A program made the position numbers and the translations under genes. The notes below the pieces were generated by a model. That model searched no databases and had not been told where the DNA came from. It worked only from the letters and a program-made list of their open reading frames with translations. A stretch of DNA of 64,000 nucleotides from Nothopassalora personata (taxonomy: Eukaryota; Ascomycota; Dothideomycetes; Mycosphaerellales; Mycosphaerellaceae): assembly GCA_033816765.1 (NCBI GenBank), contig CM066290.1, positions 1 through 64,000 on the forward strand, written 5' to 3'. Position 1 is the first letter of the stretch. Every line of letters begins with the position of its first letter. This document shows, one piece after another, positions 33,000 through 45,633 of the stretch.

Positions 33000-33960
33000 A
33001 TGTCTAGCGCGCTCGGCGTACTAGATACGCTAGCGAAGCGTAAGTTTAGCGTACTAGGGCCGTAGACCCCTAAGTCCTTACTAGCTAGGCGCCTAGGTAT
33101 AGATATTAAGATATATATACGTTATCTCCTATACTTCGTACCTAGTAAGTATTCGCTACGCTCTTCGCTTACGATACGCTTACTAATAGTATAGTAGACG
33201 AGTAAGATACGTGTAATAGTATTACTACCGGCGAGTTACTTAAGAAGTGTAGGCGCTATAGAGACATTAGGTACCCCTACGTTAGTAATACTAGCGTCGC
33301 TATCGCGTAGCTAGTAGCTCGCCTACGCGCCGCTCGCGCTTAGCGCGATAAGCTTATCTAGGGGCTTAGTAACCCTATTACTAAGTAAGAGTAGGACGCT
33401 CTAGACTAGTAGTACGAGGTCTACGCCTAGCTAGGCGAGTAGATCTTAGAGGTAAGTACTACGCCTCGCTAGCGCTCCCTACGCTCGCCGTATACGGCGT
33501 ACTATTACTCCCTATGTAAATCGGCTAACCTCCTCCTAGGCTAAGAGGTAGTTTAGTACCTATAAGAATAAGTATATAGGCGATACCCGCGTACGCTTCG
33601 CCGGCGCCTCTACTACTACTACCCCCTCCTCCGCCGCCGCTACTACGTCCGTAGTTCTATAGTAAGAGTAGAATAGGGCCCTTAATAGGCTCTTCGAGCT
33701 CGGCCGTACGGTAAGTAATATACGTATCGTATACGTGTCCTATACTAACCGTAGTTATAGTTCCTATAGGCTAGAAACATTAATACTACTACGGCCGATA
33801 GGGCCTTCTTACTACTAGCCCTACGGGGCGAGTATAATAAGGAGGATAATAAGGATAATAATAACGAGTAATCGCGCGCTCCCCGTATGTTAGCCGCCTA
33901 CTACGCGCCTATCCTTTATCTACGTAGCGCCGTAGCGCGTCTATAAAAGTTTATTTTTAC
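33000..33960 (+). pseudogene. Antisense Cys-cluster/coiled-coil ORF of family B
   Basis: A plus-strand frame, opposite to the family B pol, starts around ATG 33000 (MSSALGVLD, possibly a different local frame). It continues as a protein with CNSITTGELLKKCRRYRDI near 33215, followed by a helical Arg/Ala/Leu region (AIA-LVARLRAARA, YEVYA-LGE-ILEVSTT) interrupted by TAG codons at likely Gln positions. The tail is basic, with NKEDNKDNNNE near the end. The order, Cys pair then coiled coil, matches the antisense frame of family A. A second copy is at 56260-57165. Function unknown. Confidence 0.5.
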
Positions 33961-34007
33961 AATAAATACTCTTCTCTCTACTCTTCTCTCTCCTTACCTC
34001 CCTCTCT

Positions 34008-34771
34008 TTTGATTGATTGATTATTCCATTAACGTGCTATTTGAGTCAAAGACTATGCAACACGGGTCTCGAGAACGAGACCAAAATTTGAGATTTGAGA
34101 GAAGGAGAAAAGCCCCGTCGTACCCCGGACGTAAAAACTCCTTAAAAGATGCGAGCAACGCTCGCTATTCGAACCGTAAATCGAATATATTGCGGCGTAG
34201 TACGCGCGTACCCGGTAGTCGTGTCTTGTCGAGAATTGCGGTTTGTCGCCTTGCCCCGGGCGAGACAAGTTTTGCGCCCGTGTCTCGTTCTTGTTTTAAA
34301 AAGCCAAGCCGGCCGTACCCGTACGCACCGAGCAAAATCCCAAGAAACACCCGTTGCCTCTGTTTCAATCCAGTCGCGTTCTCCGGTCTCGAGTGTAGCT
34401 CCTCGGTCGCAGTGGCCTCGCTGTCGTCCCCCCCTCGGCCTCTCTTGGTTCCAGCCGTGCAGTATACGTGGTTTGCGCCCCTAAACGCCTCTCTTGGTTC
34501 CAGCCGGCAGTTTACGTGGACGACAGGTAGACAGCGCCTTCGTTGTTCGAGCGACGTGTACGCTATGTACGTCGCTTTCCCTTCTCGCAGTTCCGGAGTT
34601 CTTGTTTGTAGATTTTGAGCGTATCTCGTTCGTTCGGTTCGTCCGACCTGTCTTTTCTTGTTTCGAGTCGAGTAGGCTTGTATTTTTCGAGAGAGAGAGT
34701 CTTAGTTTCTCTTCGTCGTAACGAAGATACTTACGTCGTCCGCCGCGTGAAGGCGCTCTCTATAGGACGAC
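34008..34771 (-). mobile_element. SINE-like non-coding retroelement, copy 1 (full length)
   Basis: 764 bp flanked by the 13-bp target duplication TACCTCCCTCTCT (33995-34007 and 34772-34784). In minus orientation it starts GTCGTCCTATAG and ends in a short AATC repeat tail. It retains CA/TG and is unmutated by RIP although it sits in RIP-mutated DNA. Small frames exist on both strands, but none is long or protein-like. An internal near-duplicate of about 45 bp (CTGGAACCAAGAGAGG twice) and a hairpin GGTCTCG-TTCT-CGAGACC near the tail are visible. GGTTCGAAT on the sense strand could be a weak B box. Variable duplication, simple-repeat 3' tail and a 5'-truncated sibling indicate LINE-driven retrotransposition. 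Confidence 0.8.
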
Positions 34772-34973
34772 TACCTCCCTCTCTAATGTTATTACTATCG
34801 GGGGTATTTACTTAACTAAGTAAGCGAGCCTTTTAGTCCGATAGAACATACTATAGGTTAGTATCTTATATATAGGTTATAGCTAATTTTACTATTGGGG
34901 GTAGAGACTACCGTTAATGTAGATACTATCGGATAGGCCTGCCCCCGTATTATTAGTCTAAAGAGGAGGTTAT

Positions 34974-35289
34974 TGTTAGGAACCGCTGTACGTTATCCCA
35001 ACTGGGCTTGGATCTTTGCAGTGATGTCTCTGACTCGTTAAGAAGGTAGTGGTCCTAAACAGTATATGGTGTATACTTGAAATGAGTTGAGCACGAAGCT
35101 CCTATCTACTTGTAAAAGAGCGTCGTCTATATAGTGCCTCCGCACGAGTGCGATCGGCCACCATGAGTCGCGCTATCACGAGCCCGATCCCTCTGGGTTA
35201 TCGCTCTCGTCGTAGCCACGTGATGTGTGCGATCCGCTTGTTAGACCCGAATCGCTCCTGCTCTTCGGTGATTGGTCTAAACCGTAACA
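34974..35289. repeat. Solo LTR, unmutated, with GTTAT target duplication
   Basis: 316 bp starting TGTTAGGAACCG and ending ACCGTAACA (TGTTA/TAACA inverted ends). It is flanked on both sides by GTTAT (34969-34973 and 35290-35294). CA/TG dinucleotides are abundant, unlike its surroundings. No internal element sequence is adjacent. This is the product of LTR-LTR recombination of a further, young retrotransposon family not otherwise seen in the window. Confidence 0.88.
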
Positions 35290-35499
35290 GTTATGTCTAA
35301 AGGGTAAGGTCCTTATATCTAGCTACCGAAGGGTTAAGGCCTAAATATATAACATATACCCTTATTTTAGCGCCTTATACGGCCTTCGTAGGTACCTTAT
35401 ATTCGACTACTATACGCGTAGCCTTCGCGGATCCTTCCGCCGGCTTATACCGTCTTTACTAACGCCTTATATTCGGCTACTATATGCGTAGTATTCGCG
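35290..35499. other. 3' end region of family B, RIP-mutated
   Basis: Downstream (minus strand) of family B pol and homologous to the sequence before 57410 in copy 2. No gene. Confidence 0.5.
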
Positions 35500-38420
35500 A
35501 GTCCTTATACTAGCTCCTAGCTATTATACTCTTCTAGCTAGCTCTTCTATCGTACTAGGTACTACACTTTACCCTTATACTTACGCTTTCCTAGTACTAC
35601 CTCTACTTTATATTCCCCGTCCTTATTAGCGAGGGCTATAGTACCTCTATCCTTCTCGCTACCCGCGTACGGCTTAAGGAGGGATATATAGAATACATTA
35701 TAAATTCTTAAGTCGGCTAGTAGTACTAGGCGGTACGCCTACGAACCAATAGCGTCGATAATACGGTACGGTCTAATAAACTTCGGACCTATCTTCTTCT
35801 TCGGTAATGTTAACCTTAGGTTCTTCGTAGATAATAAGACTATATCGCCTACGCGATAGCTCTTAGCCTTATAAGTCTTATTATAGTAGTAAGTCTAATC
35901 GGCTACTACGATTTCCTAACGCTTCGTAAGTATAGCGCGTATCTCTCGTATACGGTTAACTAAGTCTACCGCTACTAGTACCTCCCCTTTCCGGATCTCG
36001 CCTCGAGATCCTATAGATATTAGCGCAATCTTAGGTCTCTAACTATACGCTATCTTAAATAGGCTTATACGTAGCGTAGGGTAGACGCTATTATTACATA
36101 CGGATTTAGTAATAGCTAGCTACTTAGCCTACTCTATCTAGTTCTCGCTATAGTAATAACGAAGGTACTTTTCTAAGGTTTAGTTTACCCTCTTAGTCTA
36201 GCTATTAGTCTAAGGGTAGAAAGCTATAGATAGCTTACGCTTTACCTACGCCTCGAAGTAGAAGTTACTCTAGAACTTGCTCGTAAACACTAACCCGCGG
36301 TTACTTACTATACCCGCTAGTATACTATAATGCCGTACGACTTCGTCTCGTAAGATCCTCGTAAGCTCCGCCGCTATATATGTCTTAGTCGTAGGAATAT
36401 ATAAGTTTATTTTAGAGTAGCGGTCGACGATTACTAGGATCGCATTATGTACGCATTCTCCTCGCTTACTTAGCGGTAGGTCCGTAATAAAATCTATAGT
36501 AATTTCCTACTATAGACCGTCTAGCCTAGGTAGTAGCCGTAGCTTACCGTAGGGTCGATAGCGCCTCGCCTTCGAGGTCTAATAAGCCCTATAGTTTCTA
36601 ACATACTCCCTTACATCCTTACTAAGTAATTCCTACTAGTAATAACGTCGTAGTAGCTCTTTAGTGTTTACCTTACTAAAGTGCCCTACTAGTAGGTCGT
36701 TATAATATATATAGAGTAGCTATGCTCTTACTATATAGTCTTCGGGTACTATAATCGCGTTCCCGCGATAGACTAACCCGTCTTTTATATACTAGTCCTT
36801 AGCGTCCCCTTCGCTAGGCGCCTACGATAAGTATACGACGTACCTATTATCTCTCCCCTATATAATTATTATTAGTAGTATAAGTAGTTTACCTAGGCCG
36901 CCCTACATTATTATAGCGTATACTCTTACTAGTAGCGATCGGGTCCCCTACGGCTCGTAGGCTCCTACTACTATTATCGTCGCCTTATCCTATATCTTCT
37001 CGTCGGTAGCGGTTACGCGCCTTACTATAGGCTCGTCCTCTCTTAATAGGGATTCCTTCTAGAAAGATAGCTTACTTTATAGCGTAGGATGTAAGTTCGA
37101 CGTCTACTACGCTACGCGTACGTAGTTACTACGTCGCGATAGCGTATCGGCTAGGTTACTCTTCTCCGACCTATACTCTACTACGAAGTCGAAAGATTAT
37201 AGAAACGTCGCCTATCGAGCTTACCTCCTATTTAGCTACTTTACTATTATAAAACCCTATAGATTCGTATAGTCGACTAGTACCTAAACCGCGTACGATA
37301 CGCCTTCGAGGTACGGTCGCTAATACTTAAATGCCTCTACTACTACTAGTAGCTCCTAGTTATAGGTCTTATAATTGCACTTAGTAGGTACTATCTTACG
37401 AGAATAGAAGGCAATTAGATACTACTCTATCCTAAATAACTAAGAGATAATACCTATAACCGCGAAACCTAAGGTATCTATTTTAACCTTCGTACGTAAT
37501 AAAGGATCGAAGTACCTTAGGATAGGTACTCCAAGGAACCTAGCTTTTAGCCGTTAGAACGCTTACTCCTCGTAAGCGGACTATATAAGAGGCCCTTACT
37601 TCTTACTATTCTTATATCCCTTAAGTAGGTCTATTAATAGCTTTACGATCCTCGAGTACCCTTCGATAAAACGTCTATAGAAGTTATAGAATCCTAGGAA
37701 GGATTAAATTTTATAAAAACTCGTAGGCGTAGGCTATTCCTCGATTACGGCTACCCTACTTCTATCTATTAATACGCCTACGACGCTTACGATAAATCCT
37801 AGGAACTTAGTACTCTCCTAGAAGAAGCTATACTTCTTTAGGTTCGTAAATAGGGCGAACTTTTGTAGCCTCTCTAGTACCGCGCGTACGGCTCGTACGT
37901 ACTCCTTACGCGTTACGCTATAGATAAGGATGTTATCTAGGTAGACTACGTAGATGTTATCTACTAACCTAGTAAGGGCCTTATTAATATACCCCTAAAA
38001 GGTAGCTAGTACCTTAGTTAACCTAAAAGGCATAACTAAGTACTCGTAGTAACTGTATCGCGTACGAAACGTAGTCTTCTACTTATCTCCTCGCTTAATA
38101 GGAATACGGTAGTAGGCATCCTATAGGTTAATTGTAGTAAAGAGCCTAGCGCCCTATAGCCTATCTAAGGTCTTACTAATTAGGGGTAGTAGGTATTGGT
38201 TCTTTACTATAATCTTATTTAGGCCTCTATAATCTATATAGAGCCTAAGAGTACTATTCTTCTTTAGTACAAATAGGATAGGCGTATCCGCCTCGCTTAC
38301 GGATCGCCTAATCTACCCCTTCTCTATTACTTACGTAAGGTACTTCTTTAAGGCTTCTAGCTTAGTTAAGGACTAGTAGTATAGCGACTTAAAAGGGGGT
38401 TTCTTTCCTTTAACGAGATT
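35500..38420 (-). pseudogene. pol: RIP-inactivated gypsy Pol (family B copy 1)
   Basis: Read on the minus strand from 38420: a basic linker, then reverse transcriptase ([32 protein letters not shown]), the active site YLDNILIYS near 37935 in which the second Asp is Asn, LGFIVSVVGV, an RNase H region, and sequence running on toward 35500 where integrase and C-terminal parts are expected. Stops are TAG/TAA at Gln/Trp positions. The Asp-to-Asn change inactivates the active site. Homologous to 57410-58265. Confidence 0.75.
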
Positions 38421-38424
38421 ATTT

Positions 38425-38800
38425 ATATTAATGTCTACTAACTACCCTATATAGGCCTATCCGAGTTGTAGTAGTATAGAGCGGCGCTTATGTAAGTAGG
38501 GGTATTTACCGGTCCCGGGACCGGGAAATTAGGTCACGTAACGATTAGCGTAGTAGCTAGATAAAATAAGAGGATTAGCGGACCTAAACCCCTATACTCT
38601 CTACTCGAGAGGTATAAATTGAATTGTTGCCTTAATGCTACGCTTATAATACTTAACTACGTAGTATATATCTTAATAGCTATACTAGGTCCTACTAGCT
38701 TACCTAAATGTCTAATTAAACCTAAATGAAATTCGGGCAAGTTAGACCTAAGGGACCCCCTCTAAACATAAGGTTAACATAACCTATTAGTCGTTAATAT
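38425..38800 (-). repeat. LTR-like repeat C, copy 1
   Basis: Inverted copy of 61006-61395. Shared landmarks include ATGTCTACTAACTACCC, GGCGCTTATGTAAG, a palindromic core at 38504-38529, TACTCGAGAGGTATAAATTG and AAATGTCTAATTAAACC. It lies at the broken 5' end of family B. Whether it is an LTR or another dispersed repeat is not settled. Confidence 0.55.
38504..38529. repeat. Palindrome copy inside repeat C, copy 1
   Basis: ATTTACCGGTCCCGGGACCG followed by GGAAAT; imperfect only in the last arm. Confidence 0.8.
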
Positions 38801-39700
38801 ATCCTCCCCTATTACGAACCTATCCTTAGGTTCTAAAGTAGTAAGCCTAGGTACTATAGGTAGCGTAGTTAGTCGCTATAAGCTAAGGTAGTCTTATAGT
38901 AGTATAATAGCTTACCCTACTATTTAGCTTAATATATAAGATGTTAGGTAATCCTAGGGCCTACTAGCGATAGTTTATAAAGATCGGAAGGATTCTTCTA
39001 ATAGGGACCGTAATAGTAACTTTAATAACCGCGACTCGCGCCCGTCGTACTACGTTAACGTATACTACGAAACTAGCGAGGGAATAGGTAGCTATGTTAG
39101 TATTAATCGAACGGGCTAGATAGTCGAATAATGCGAACGCTATTTATAAAACAAGTAAGTATTAGTACTAGTAACCTAATGGATCTAAAGACGAGTCTAT
39201 CGCGTAGCTAGAAAGTTAGTTAAGGGAAGATAAGTAACTATAAGAAACAAGTAAGATCTAAGGACTAGAAGCACCCGTACCCGAAGCATTAACTAGAACT
39301 AGAACTAGAACTAGAAACTAGTACCTATAGGCTATAGTTATAGCCGGAAAATCAACTAGAAACTAGGAGCCTATAAACCCGTACTAACTATTTAGTTCTA
39401 CTTATTCTTACATAACTCCTTTATCTAGACCTACTCGTTATCGTAGCTAATACTAGTCTTATTAGACGCGTCCCTAAGCGGCTAGCTAGTAAAGTTCCTA
39501 TAGTAGTTACGGAAGAAGCTCTTATTACGCCCTTCGCTTATAAAGTATATCTACTCGAGAGTAGTAACTAAGCTAAGCTACTTATCTATTAACTTTATAG
39601 CTCGGACGCGCTAATTATGCATCTTCTTATAGAAGAGCTCCGAGTCTAGGCGGACCGTAGCATTAAGCTACCTTCTAGTATTAAGGATAACTTTATTATC
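38801..39700. other. RIP-mutated DNA, unassigned (left part of copia target)
   Basis: Continuous with 45639 onward once the copia element is removed. A plus-strand frame with TAG interruptions contains a basic Asn/Arg-rich segment (RDRNSNFNNRDSRP near 39010), possibly a retroelement Gag end. Not assigned. Confidence 0.45.
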
Positions 39701-39705
39701 GTTCT

Positions 39706-39952
39706 TATTAAGATATAGCATCTTAGGGGGAGCTAACAGTTAGGTTATAATCTAATAGCCTAAGGCATCTACGATAACTTAGCTTATCGGAAGACACCTT
39801 CTCTCCCCTTTAGCTTAGATAGACATCTAACACAATTAACACATTGGTTCCTAATATATTGCTATATGCCCTATAGCTATTAGCTAGTTAAAGATTAATC
39901 TCTTACTCCACTCCGCTGCTAACTACGTATCCTATTAGGTCTTAACTTAACA
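39706..39952 (+). repeat. 5' LTR of the copia element
   Basis: Starts TATTAAGATATAGC and ends CTTAACTTAACA. The following bases GGTTATGAGCCCGGG (39953-39967) are a candidate primer-binding site, but I could not match them to a particular tRNA. Confidence 0.85.
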
Positions 39953-40439
39953 GGTTATGAGCCCGGGTTTATGTAGGAGTAAGAGTAACCTATATTAGTA
40001 CAGGTTACTTATATCCCTTACTATTATAGCAGAAAACATCTAGGAAGCAGAAGTCTACCCTATCTATCCTATTAAGGAGCTTAGTTTAATACTAAGTGAT
40101 AGGTAATCTAGAAAAGGACTCTATGCGGCTTACTATAAGCTAATACCTTAAAGACACTCTATAGGTAGAACTGCATCGAGATACTATCAAGAAGGACTTT
40201 AAGTAAGTCATTTAGAACTCTACTAGGAGAGATAGACCTATGTCCTAGCTCCGAGACTATACCGCTCTTTCTTTACCCTACTAAGTAGGCCTTAGTATCT
40301 ACACCTACGAACCTTACTATTCTACACTAAAAGCCTTAGCAGGACCTAAGCTACGACTTTGAAGTATATACACCTTGTTTCATTACATTTAATTCATTAT
40401 AGATTCACACTAAGAGAAAGGAGAAGAGAAGGGAACTAA

Positions 40440-43400
40440 AATCCCAATTCTTAGGAGAGACAATTAGAAGAGATAGTTCAACCTTTAGAGATACAAGATA
40501 GAGAGCTAGTTAGCATTCTTTACAATTAATGACCTATTAGAAGTGTTATTTAACAACATTAAGGGCAAGAACCTAAAACTCTAGGAAGAGACTAAGATTA
40601 AAGACATTCTTAATGCACTAACATAGATAAAACAAAATGTAGCTTACTACTTTAGTATCCTAAGTAGGATTATAGAAGAAGATAAATTTAAGCTTAAGGG
40701 CTCTTACGAATCTAGAAAAGCTGCTAAGATATAGGTGTATCTCTAGAACAAGTATAGCTAGGTGTTACTAACCTATGCACATAAGCTTACAAAACAGTTT
40801 ATGAACTTTAAGATAAGTGAAGAGTTCACTATTAGATCTGTATAGGCACACCTAGTGTCTCTTAGAAGGAGGATTGCTAATGTTAACCTAGAGGGCTAGT
40901 ACTATAGGAAAGCTAATGTAAGAATAACCTAGCTTTTAAGCTTACTACTACCTAACTACTATATAGCTAGGGATACTATTATAGCTTAGCTAAAGATAGC
41001 TTATAAAAGGACCTTGAAGATCCTTAAGGCTTAAGAGGCTAGATTAAATCCCTCTAAGGCTAAGTATAGTATAGTAGCTACCTAGGTTAGGCCCTTAGGT
41101 TAGGTAAGATTACTTTCCTACCTTCTCTATAAGAAGGACTATCTTATTAAGGACTGCCCTAGTCTCTCTAAGGCAAAGAAGGTCCTTAGATTACTATCCT
41201 CCTAGAATGCAATACATGTTAAGAAGAGAAGATCTCTACTACTATCTTTAAGAAGAACACTAAGAGAGAAGTCCTCTATAGAGGAACTTAAGAAAATGGT
41301 AAAGAAACTTAGCTCTAATATGCTATTACTCTAGAAGAACTAGGCCTAGTCTCCTTCCTCTAAAACAAGGAAGACTAGGAAAGGTTTCTCTACCTAAGAG
41401 CTACCTAACTTATGCAACTTATCCTAGAAGACAATGTCTAATAATAATAAGTATAATAAAGTGGCTTACTTAACTGTAGAAGTCTAAGGCAAGTTCCCCT
41501 TATTAGAGTAGTTACTTAATTCTTATGCTTTATCCTATATAACTAACTAGAACTGCCTCTTTAGATCTATAACTCCCTTAATAAAGAAGAAATGGATCAA
41601 AGTAGGAGGTAGGCATTTATTAGCTACTTATATTAGGACTGTAGAGATAAGTAGGAGATCTAGTAGGAAAGTTGTTTTAGAAGATGTTCTACTTATACCT
41701 AAGCTAAGGGTAAACCTAGTTTCTTAGAACTAGTTTAGTAAGCAGTTTAGTGTCTAACCTCCTTCATTTTCTCTTATATCTCCCTCTAGCTAAACTGTTG
41801 TCTAGACAAGGCTCCTTAGGGGGGTTCTATTTATTAATAAGATTTCTCCTCTACTATAAGAAAGGGCATATCACTTATTATGTACACTACTAATAGAGAA
41901 TGCCTTTGTAACTACGAAGTTAGAGACTAACCTAAAACAGTGGGAGCTTTAGTATAGAAGATTTGCACACTTTAGGAAGAACTTACTCTAGAATCTTTAT
42001 AAGGTAATAGACTTAAAAGAACCTATTCCTATCCCTAGGGATAGCTTCCACTAGTGTAGAGTATGTTTAATAGTAAAGATAAAGAAGTATAAAGGCAAAG
42101 TTACTAAGAGAAGACCTAAAAGACTTACCCTTATATCTATTAACATATGTAGTCCACTACTAACATTAAGGCTAGGGTTTAAATACTAGCTTAAGATTGT
42201 TAACAACTTCTCTAGAAAAAAGTGGACCTATCCTCTTAAGAAAAGAGAAGATGCTCTAGTTGCTCTCTAGAACTAGAAGATTAAGGTAGAGAGGAAATCA
42301 TTAGTACAGTTAAAAGCAGTTAGGCTTAATAATGTAAGGGAACTTATTATATTAGTTAAGTAGTAGGAGAAGGATTTAGGAATTAGGCTAGAGTATACTA
42401 AGGCATACAACTCGCTCTAAAATGGACTAGTTGAAAGGTTAATACAAACCTTAGAAGACTCTATAAGGGCAATACTTAAAGAGGCTAAGATGCCAATTAA
42501 ATTCTAGCCTAAAGCACTAGAAGCCTAAACCTACATAAGGAACAAACTACTAAATAGTCTAGACTATAATAGGTTTAAGGTTTCACTAGATGAAGCCTTT
42601 AATAGTATTAAGCTAACTATTAACCATTTGAAGGTTTAGGGATGCAAAGCTATTGTCTATATAGACATAAGATCCTAGCCTTAATAGGTAAGAAGTAATA
42701 AACTAATAAACAGAGGTAAAGAAGCAGTGTTTATCAGATACGTTAAAAACATAGCTAAGGCCTAGCTCTTTTAGGAACTAGACATAAAAGCTATTAAACA
42801 ACATATATATATAGACTTCTTTAAGGACTAACCTAGAGGTAATATAGATCTTAATGTTACAAAATTGAATCTATTAAGCAATGCACTAGCTAGGAGACCC
42901 TTAGGGAGGCTAAGGAAGGACATATCCTTAGAGCAACCTATTTACCATTCAATCATTCAGTAGAGTAGCCTAGTAATAGCCTAGCTAAGAAAGCTATTTA
43001 TGCAACTTCCCTAGCCTCTAAAGAATGTAGGGGAATTTTAGAAAATCGATGAGCTAATTAAGATAAGTTTACTAGATCTCTAGGAAAAGAATGTTACTAG
43101 GACACAAGTAACTACTCTTAGATCATCCCTTAGTAAGAGGAGGGCTAACCATAATGTTAAGGGCTATAAATAGAAATAGAAAGCCCTAAGATCTATAGTC
43201 CCTATACCTAAACTAGCTACTAAAGTAGGAGAAGCAATAGACCTCTTAGAGAACCTTACTGCTTACTACTAAGCTTTCTTTATAGCTATGCAATTAGTGG
43301 ATGATTCAGTACTATAGGATAGTAAATTCCTAGAAGAAGTTAAGGAGATGGCCTTTATAGTAACTATAGAAGTCATTGCATACAAGTAAGAGATCCCAAT

Positions 43401-45250
43401 TCTAAAGTCCTATAAGGATGCTATAAATAACAAGAAATAGGGACACCTTTAGAAGGAAGCAATCTAGAAGGAGCTAGATGCTCTATAGAGTAACAACACC
43501 TAGGAGAATGCTATTCTACTAAAAGGAGCAAACTTAGTTACGTTAAGATAGGTCTTTAATGTTAAAAGAAGCATTAGTAGAGCTATTAAAAAGTTTAAGG
43601 CTAGGCTAGTTATAAGGGGCTTTTTACAGAAGTTTAGTATTAACTTTATAGAGACATTTGCGCCTATAGTTAGACATAACACCCTTAGGGTATTTATAGC
43701 TATTATGTGTAAGAAGGATCTCTATCTTTACTAAGTGGATGTAAACGATGCGTTTATAGAAAGCACCCTCTATAAAGACATCTTTATATTACTACTACTA
43801 GGAGTTAAGCTTCTACTAAACATAGTGTTTAAGATCCTTAAAAGCTTGTATAGACTTAAGTAAGTAGCTAGAGATTGGAATCAACTCTATGTGTTAAAGC
43901 TTAGAGAGATTAGATTTATATAGTTAGAGGTGGATCTATGCCTACTTGATTGATTGATTGATTATTCCATTAACGTGCTATTTGAGTCAAAGACTATGCA
44001 ACACGGGTCTCGAGAACGAGACCAAAATTTGAGAGAAGGAGAAAAGCCCCGTCGTACCCCGGACGTAAAAACTCCTTAAAAGATGCGAGCAACGCTCGCT
44101 ATTCGAACCGTAAATCGAATATATTGCGGCGTAGTACGCGCGTACCCGGTAGTCGTGTCTTGTCGAGAATTGCGGTTTGTCGCCTTGCCCCGGGCGAGAC
44201 AAGTTTTGCGCCCGTGTCTCGTTCTTGTTTTAAAAAGCCAAGCCGGCCGTACCCGTACGCTCTATGCCTACTTATTCATAAGGAAAAAGAGATTATAATT
44301 CTTACACATATAGATAACATTCCAATTACTACACTAAAGTTGATAGATATTCTCTAGTTTAAAAGAGAACTTAGCAAAGTCTTTAAGATTAAAGATCTTA
44401 GTAAACCTAAAAAGATCCTTAGCATAAGAGTCACAAGGGATAGGAGGAGAGGAATCCTAAAACTTAACTAGGGACACTTTATTAGGGACAACCTTACTAA
44501 GATAGGGATAAACTATAAGAAGGCAGCACCTATACACTTACCTATAGACAGCTATAAGGCTCTTAAACCTTTAAGCTACATAGATAAGAGGTGTGACAAG
44601 GCAGAGTACTAAAGTATTAATAGTATATAGATGTAGCTAGTAATAATTACAAGGCTAGACATTACTTTTGCCCTAGGAAGGATAAGCTAATTTGTAAGTG
44701 ACCTATCCGCCTACTATATAAAGGCTTTAAAGAAGATTACAAGATATCTAAGGTTATATCCTAATCTTAGCCTTGTCTTCTCTAGGCATAGAGAAGGATG
44801 CCTAGTTAGATACTATAACTCTAATTATGCAATAGACAAAGTAGACAGAGTCTCTATCCTTAGGTATGTCTTCTTCCTCTATAGGGCACTAGTCTCCTAG
44901 ATGAGTAAGAAGCAAAAGTCTATAGTAACATCTATAATAGAAGCTAAATACATAGCCATAAATGTATGTGTAAAGCAATCCCAATTCCTAGCTTTACTGC
45001 TAAGGGAGATAGACTATCTAGAGTTAGTAGGAGACTATTCCTATTAACTAAGGATTACTAGAAACTAGGAGACTGTGTTAAGCTTAAGACTAGTCTAATT
45101 AAGAGGTAACAACTAAGCTGCCCTTACCCTAGTAAGGGATACACATGTTTATAACAAGTTAAAGCATATTAACATTGCCTATAATACTATTAGGAAACTT
45201 TAGTAGAGAAGGCTTATTACTATTAAGTACACCCTAACATCTAAGATAGT
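40440..45250 (+). pseudogene. RIP-inactivated copia Gag-Pol, split by an insertion
   Basis: Gag-like sequence lies at about 40440-41420 and a protease region near 41510. The integrase region has a pre-integrase RRFAHFRKNLLQNLY at about 41950 and NGLVERLIQTLEDSIRAI near 42430. The reverse transcriptase begins around 43530 (KRSIS-RAIKKFKARLVIRG, ETFAPIVR, DVNDAFIES) and its active-site equivalent THIDNI is near 44305. RNase H has SIIEAKYIA near 44935. In-frame TAG/TAA stops and Asp-to-Asn changes inactivate it. The 313-bp insertion at 43948-44260 splits the RT between LCLL and its 13-bp duplicated target. Confidence 0.82.
43948..44260 (-). mobile_element. SINE-like element, copy 2 (5'-truncated)
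   Basis: 313 bp identical or nearly so to the tail-proximal part of the copy at 34008-34771, including the AATC tail (four units here). It is flanked by TCTATGCCTACTT on both sides (43935-43947 and 44261-44273). The part far from the tail is missing: a 5' truncation typical of incomplete target-primed reverse transcription. Confidence 0.85.
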
Positions 45251-45386
45251 TATAGATAGGTTTATAAAGCTAAAGACTAGTCTACACTTCTAGAGGTTTG
45301 TAAGCTAGCTTAACCTGTTATAGAGGTCTAAATACTACTAATAGGAGAAGAGTAGACTATAACCTCCTATACAAGATAAGTGAGAG

Positions 45387-45633
45387 TATTAAGATGTAGC
45401 ATCTTAGGGGGAGCTAATAGTTAGGTTATGATCTAATAGCCTAAGGCATCTACGATAACTTAGCTTATCGGAAGACACCTTCTCTCCCCTTTAGCTTGGA
45501 TAGACATCTAACACAATTAATACATTAGTTCCTAATATATTACTGCATACCCTATAGCTATTAGCTAGTTAAAGATTAATCTCTTACTCCACTCCGCTGC
45601 TAACTACGTATCCTATTAGGTCTTAACTTAACA
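45387..45633 (+). repeat. 3' LTR of the copia element
   Basis: Same length as the 5' LTR. It retains some CA/TG positions that are TA in the 5' LTR (for example GATGTAGC versus GATATAGC). The GTTCT duplication follows at 45634. Confidence 0.88.

Larger units (their letters stand above)
32980..38430 (-). mobile_element. RIP-mutated Ty3/gypsy element, family B copy 1, with two young insertions
   Basis: Minus-strand RT, RNase H and downstream pol sequence at 35500-38420, and an antisense (plus-strand) frame at 33000-33960. A second, partial copy at 56250-58265 is colinear but lacks the SINE-like element (34008-34771) and the solo LTR (34974-35289), which shows that both were inserted later. The 5' part (gag, protease) is missing at 38430, where family C-type LTR sequence begins. 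Confidence 0.7.
39706..45633 (+). mobile_element. RIP-mutated Ty1/copia retrotransposon
   Basis: 247-bp LTRs at 39706-39952 and 45387-45633 end in the 7-bp inverted pair TGTTAAG/CTTAACA (the 5' TG now TA). They are flanked by the 5-bp target duplication GTTCT (39701-39705 and 45634-45638). The LTRs differ at only a handful of positions, nearly all C/T or G/A. The interior encodes Gag, protease, integrase and then RT-RNase H, the copia order. RIP is lighter than in the gypsy families. A SINE-like element interrupts the RT at 43948-44260. Confidence 0.9.
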
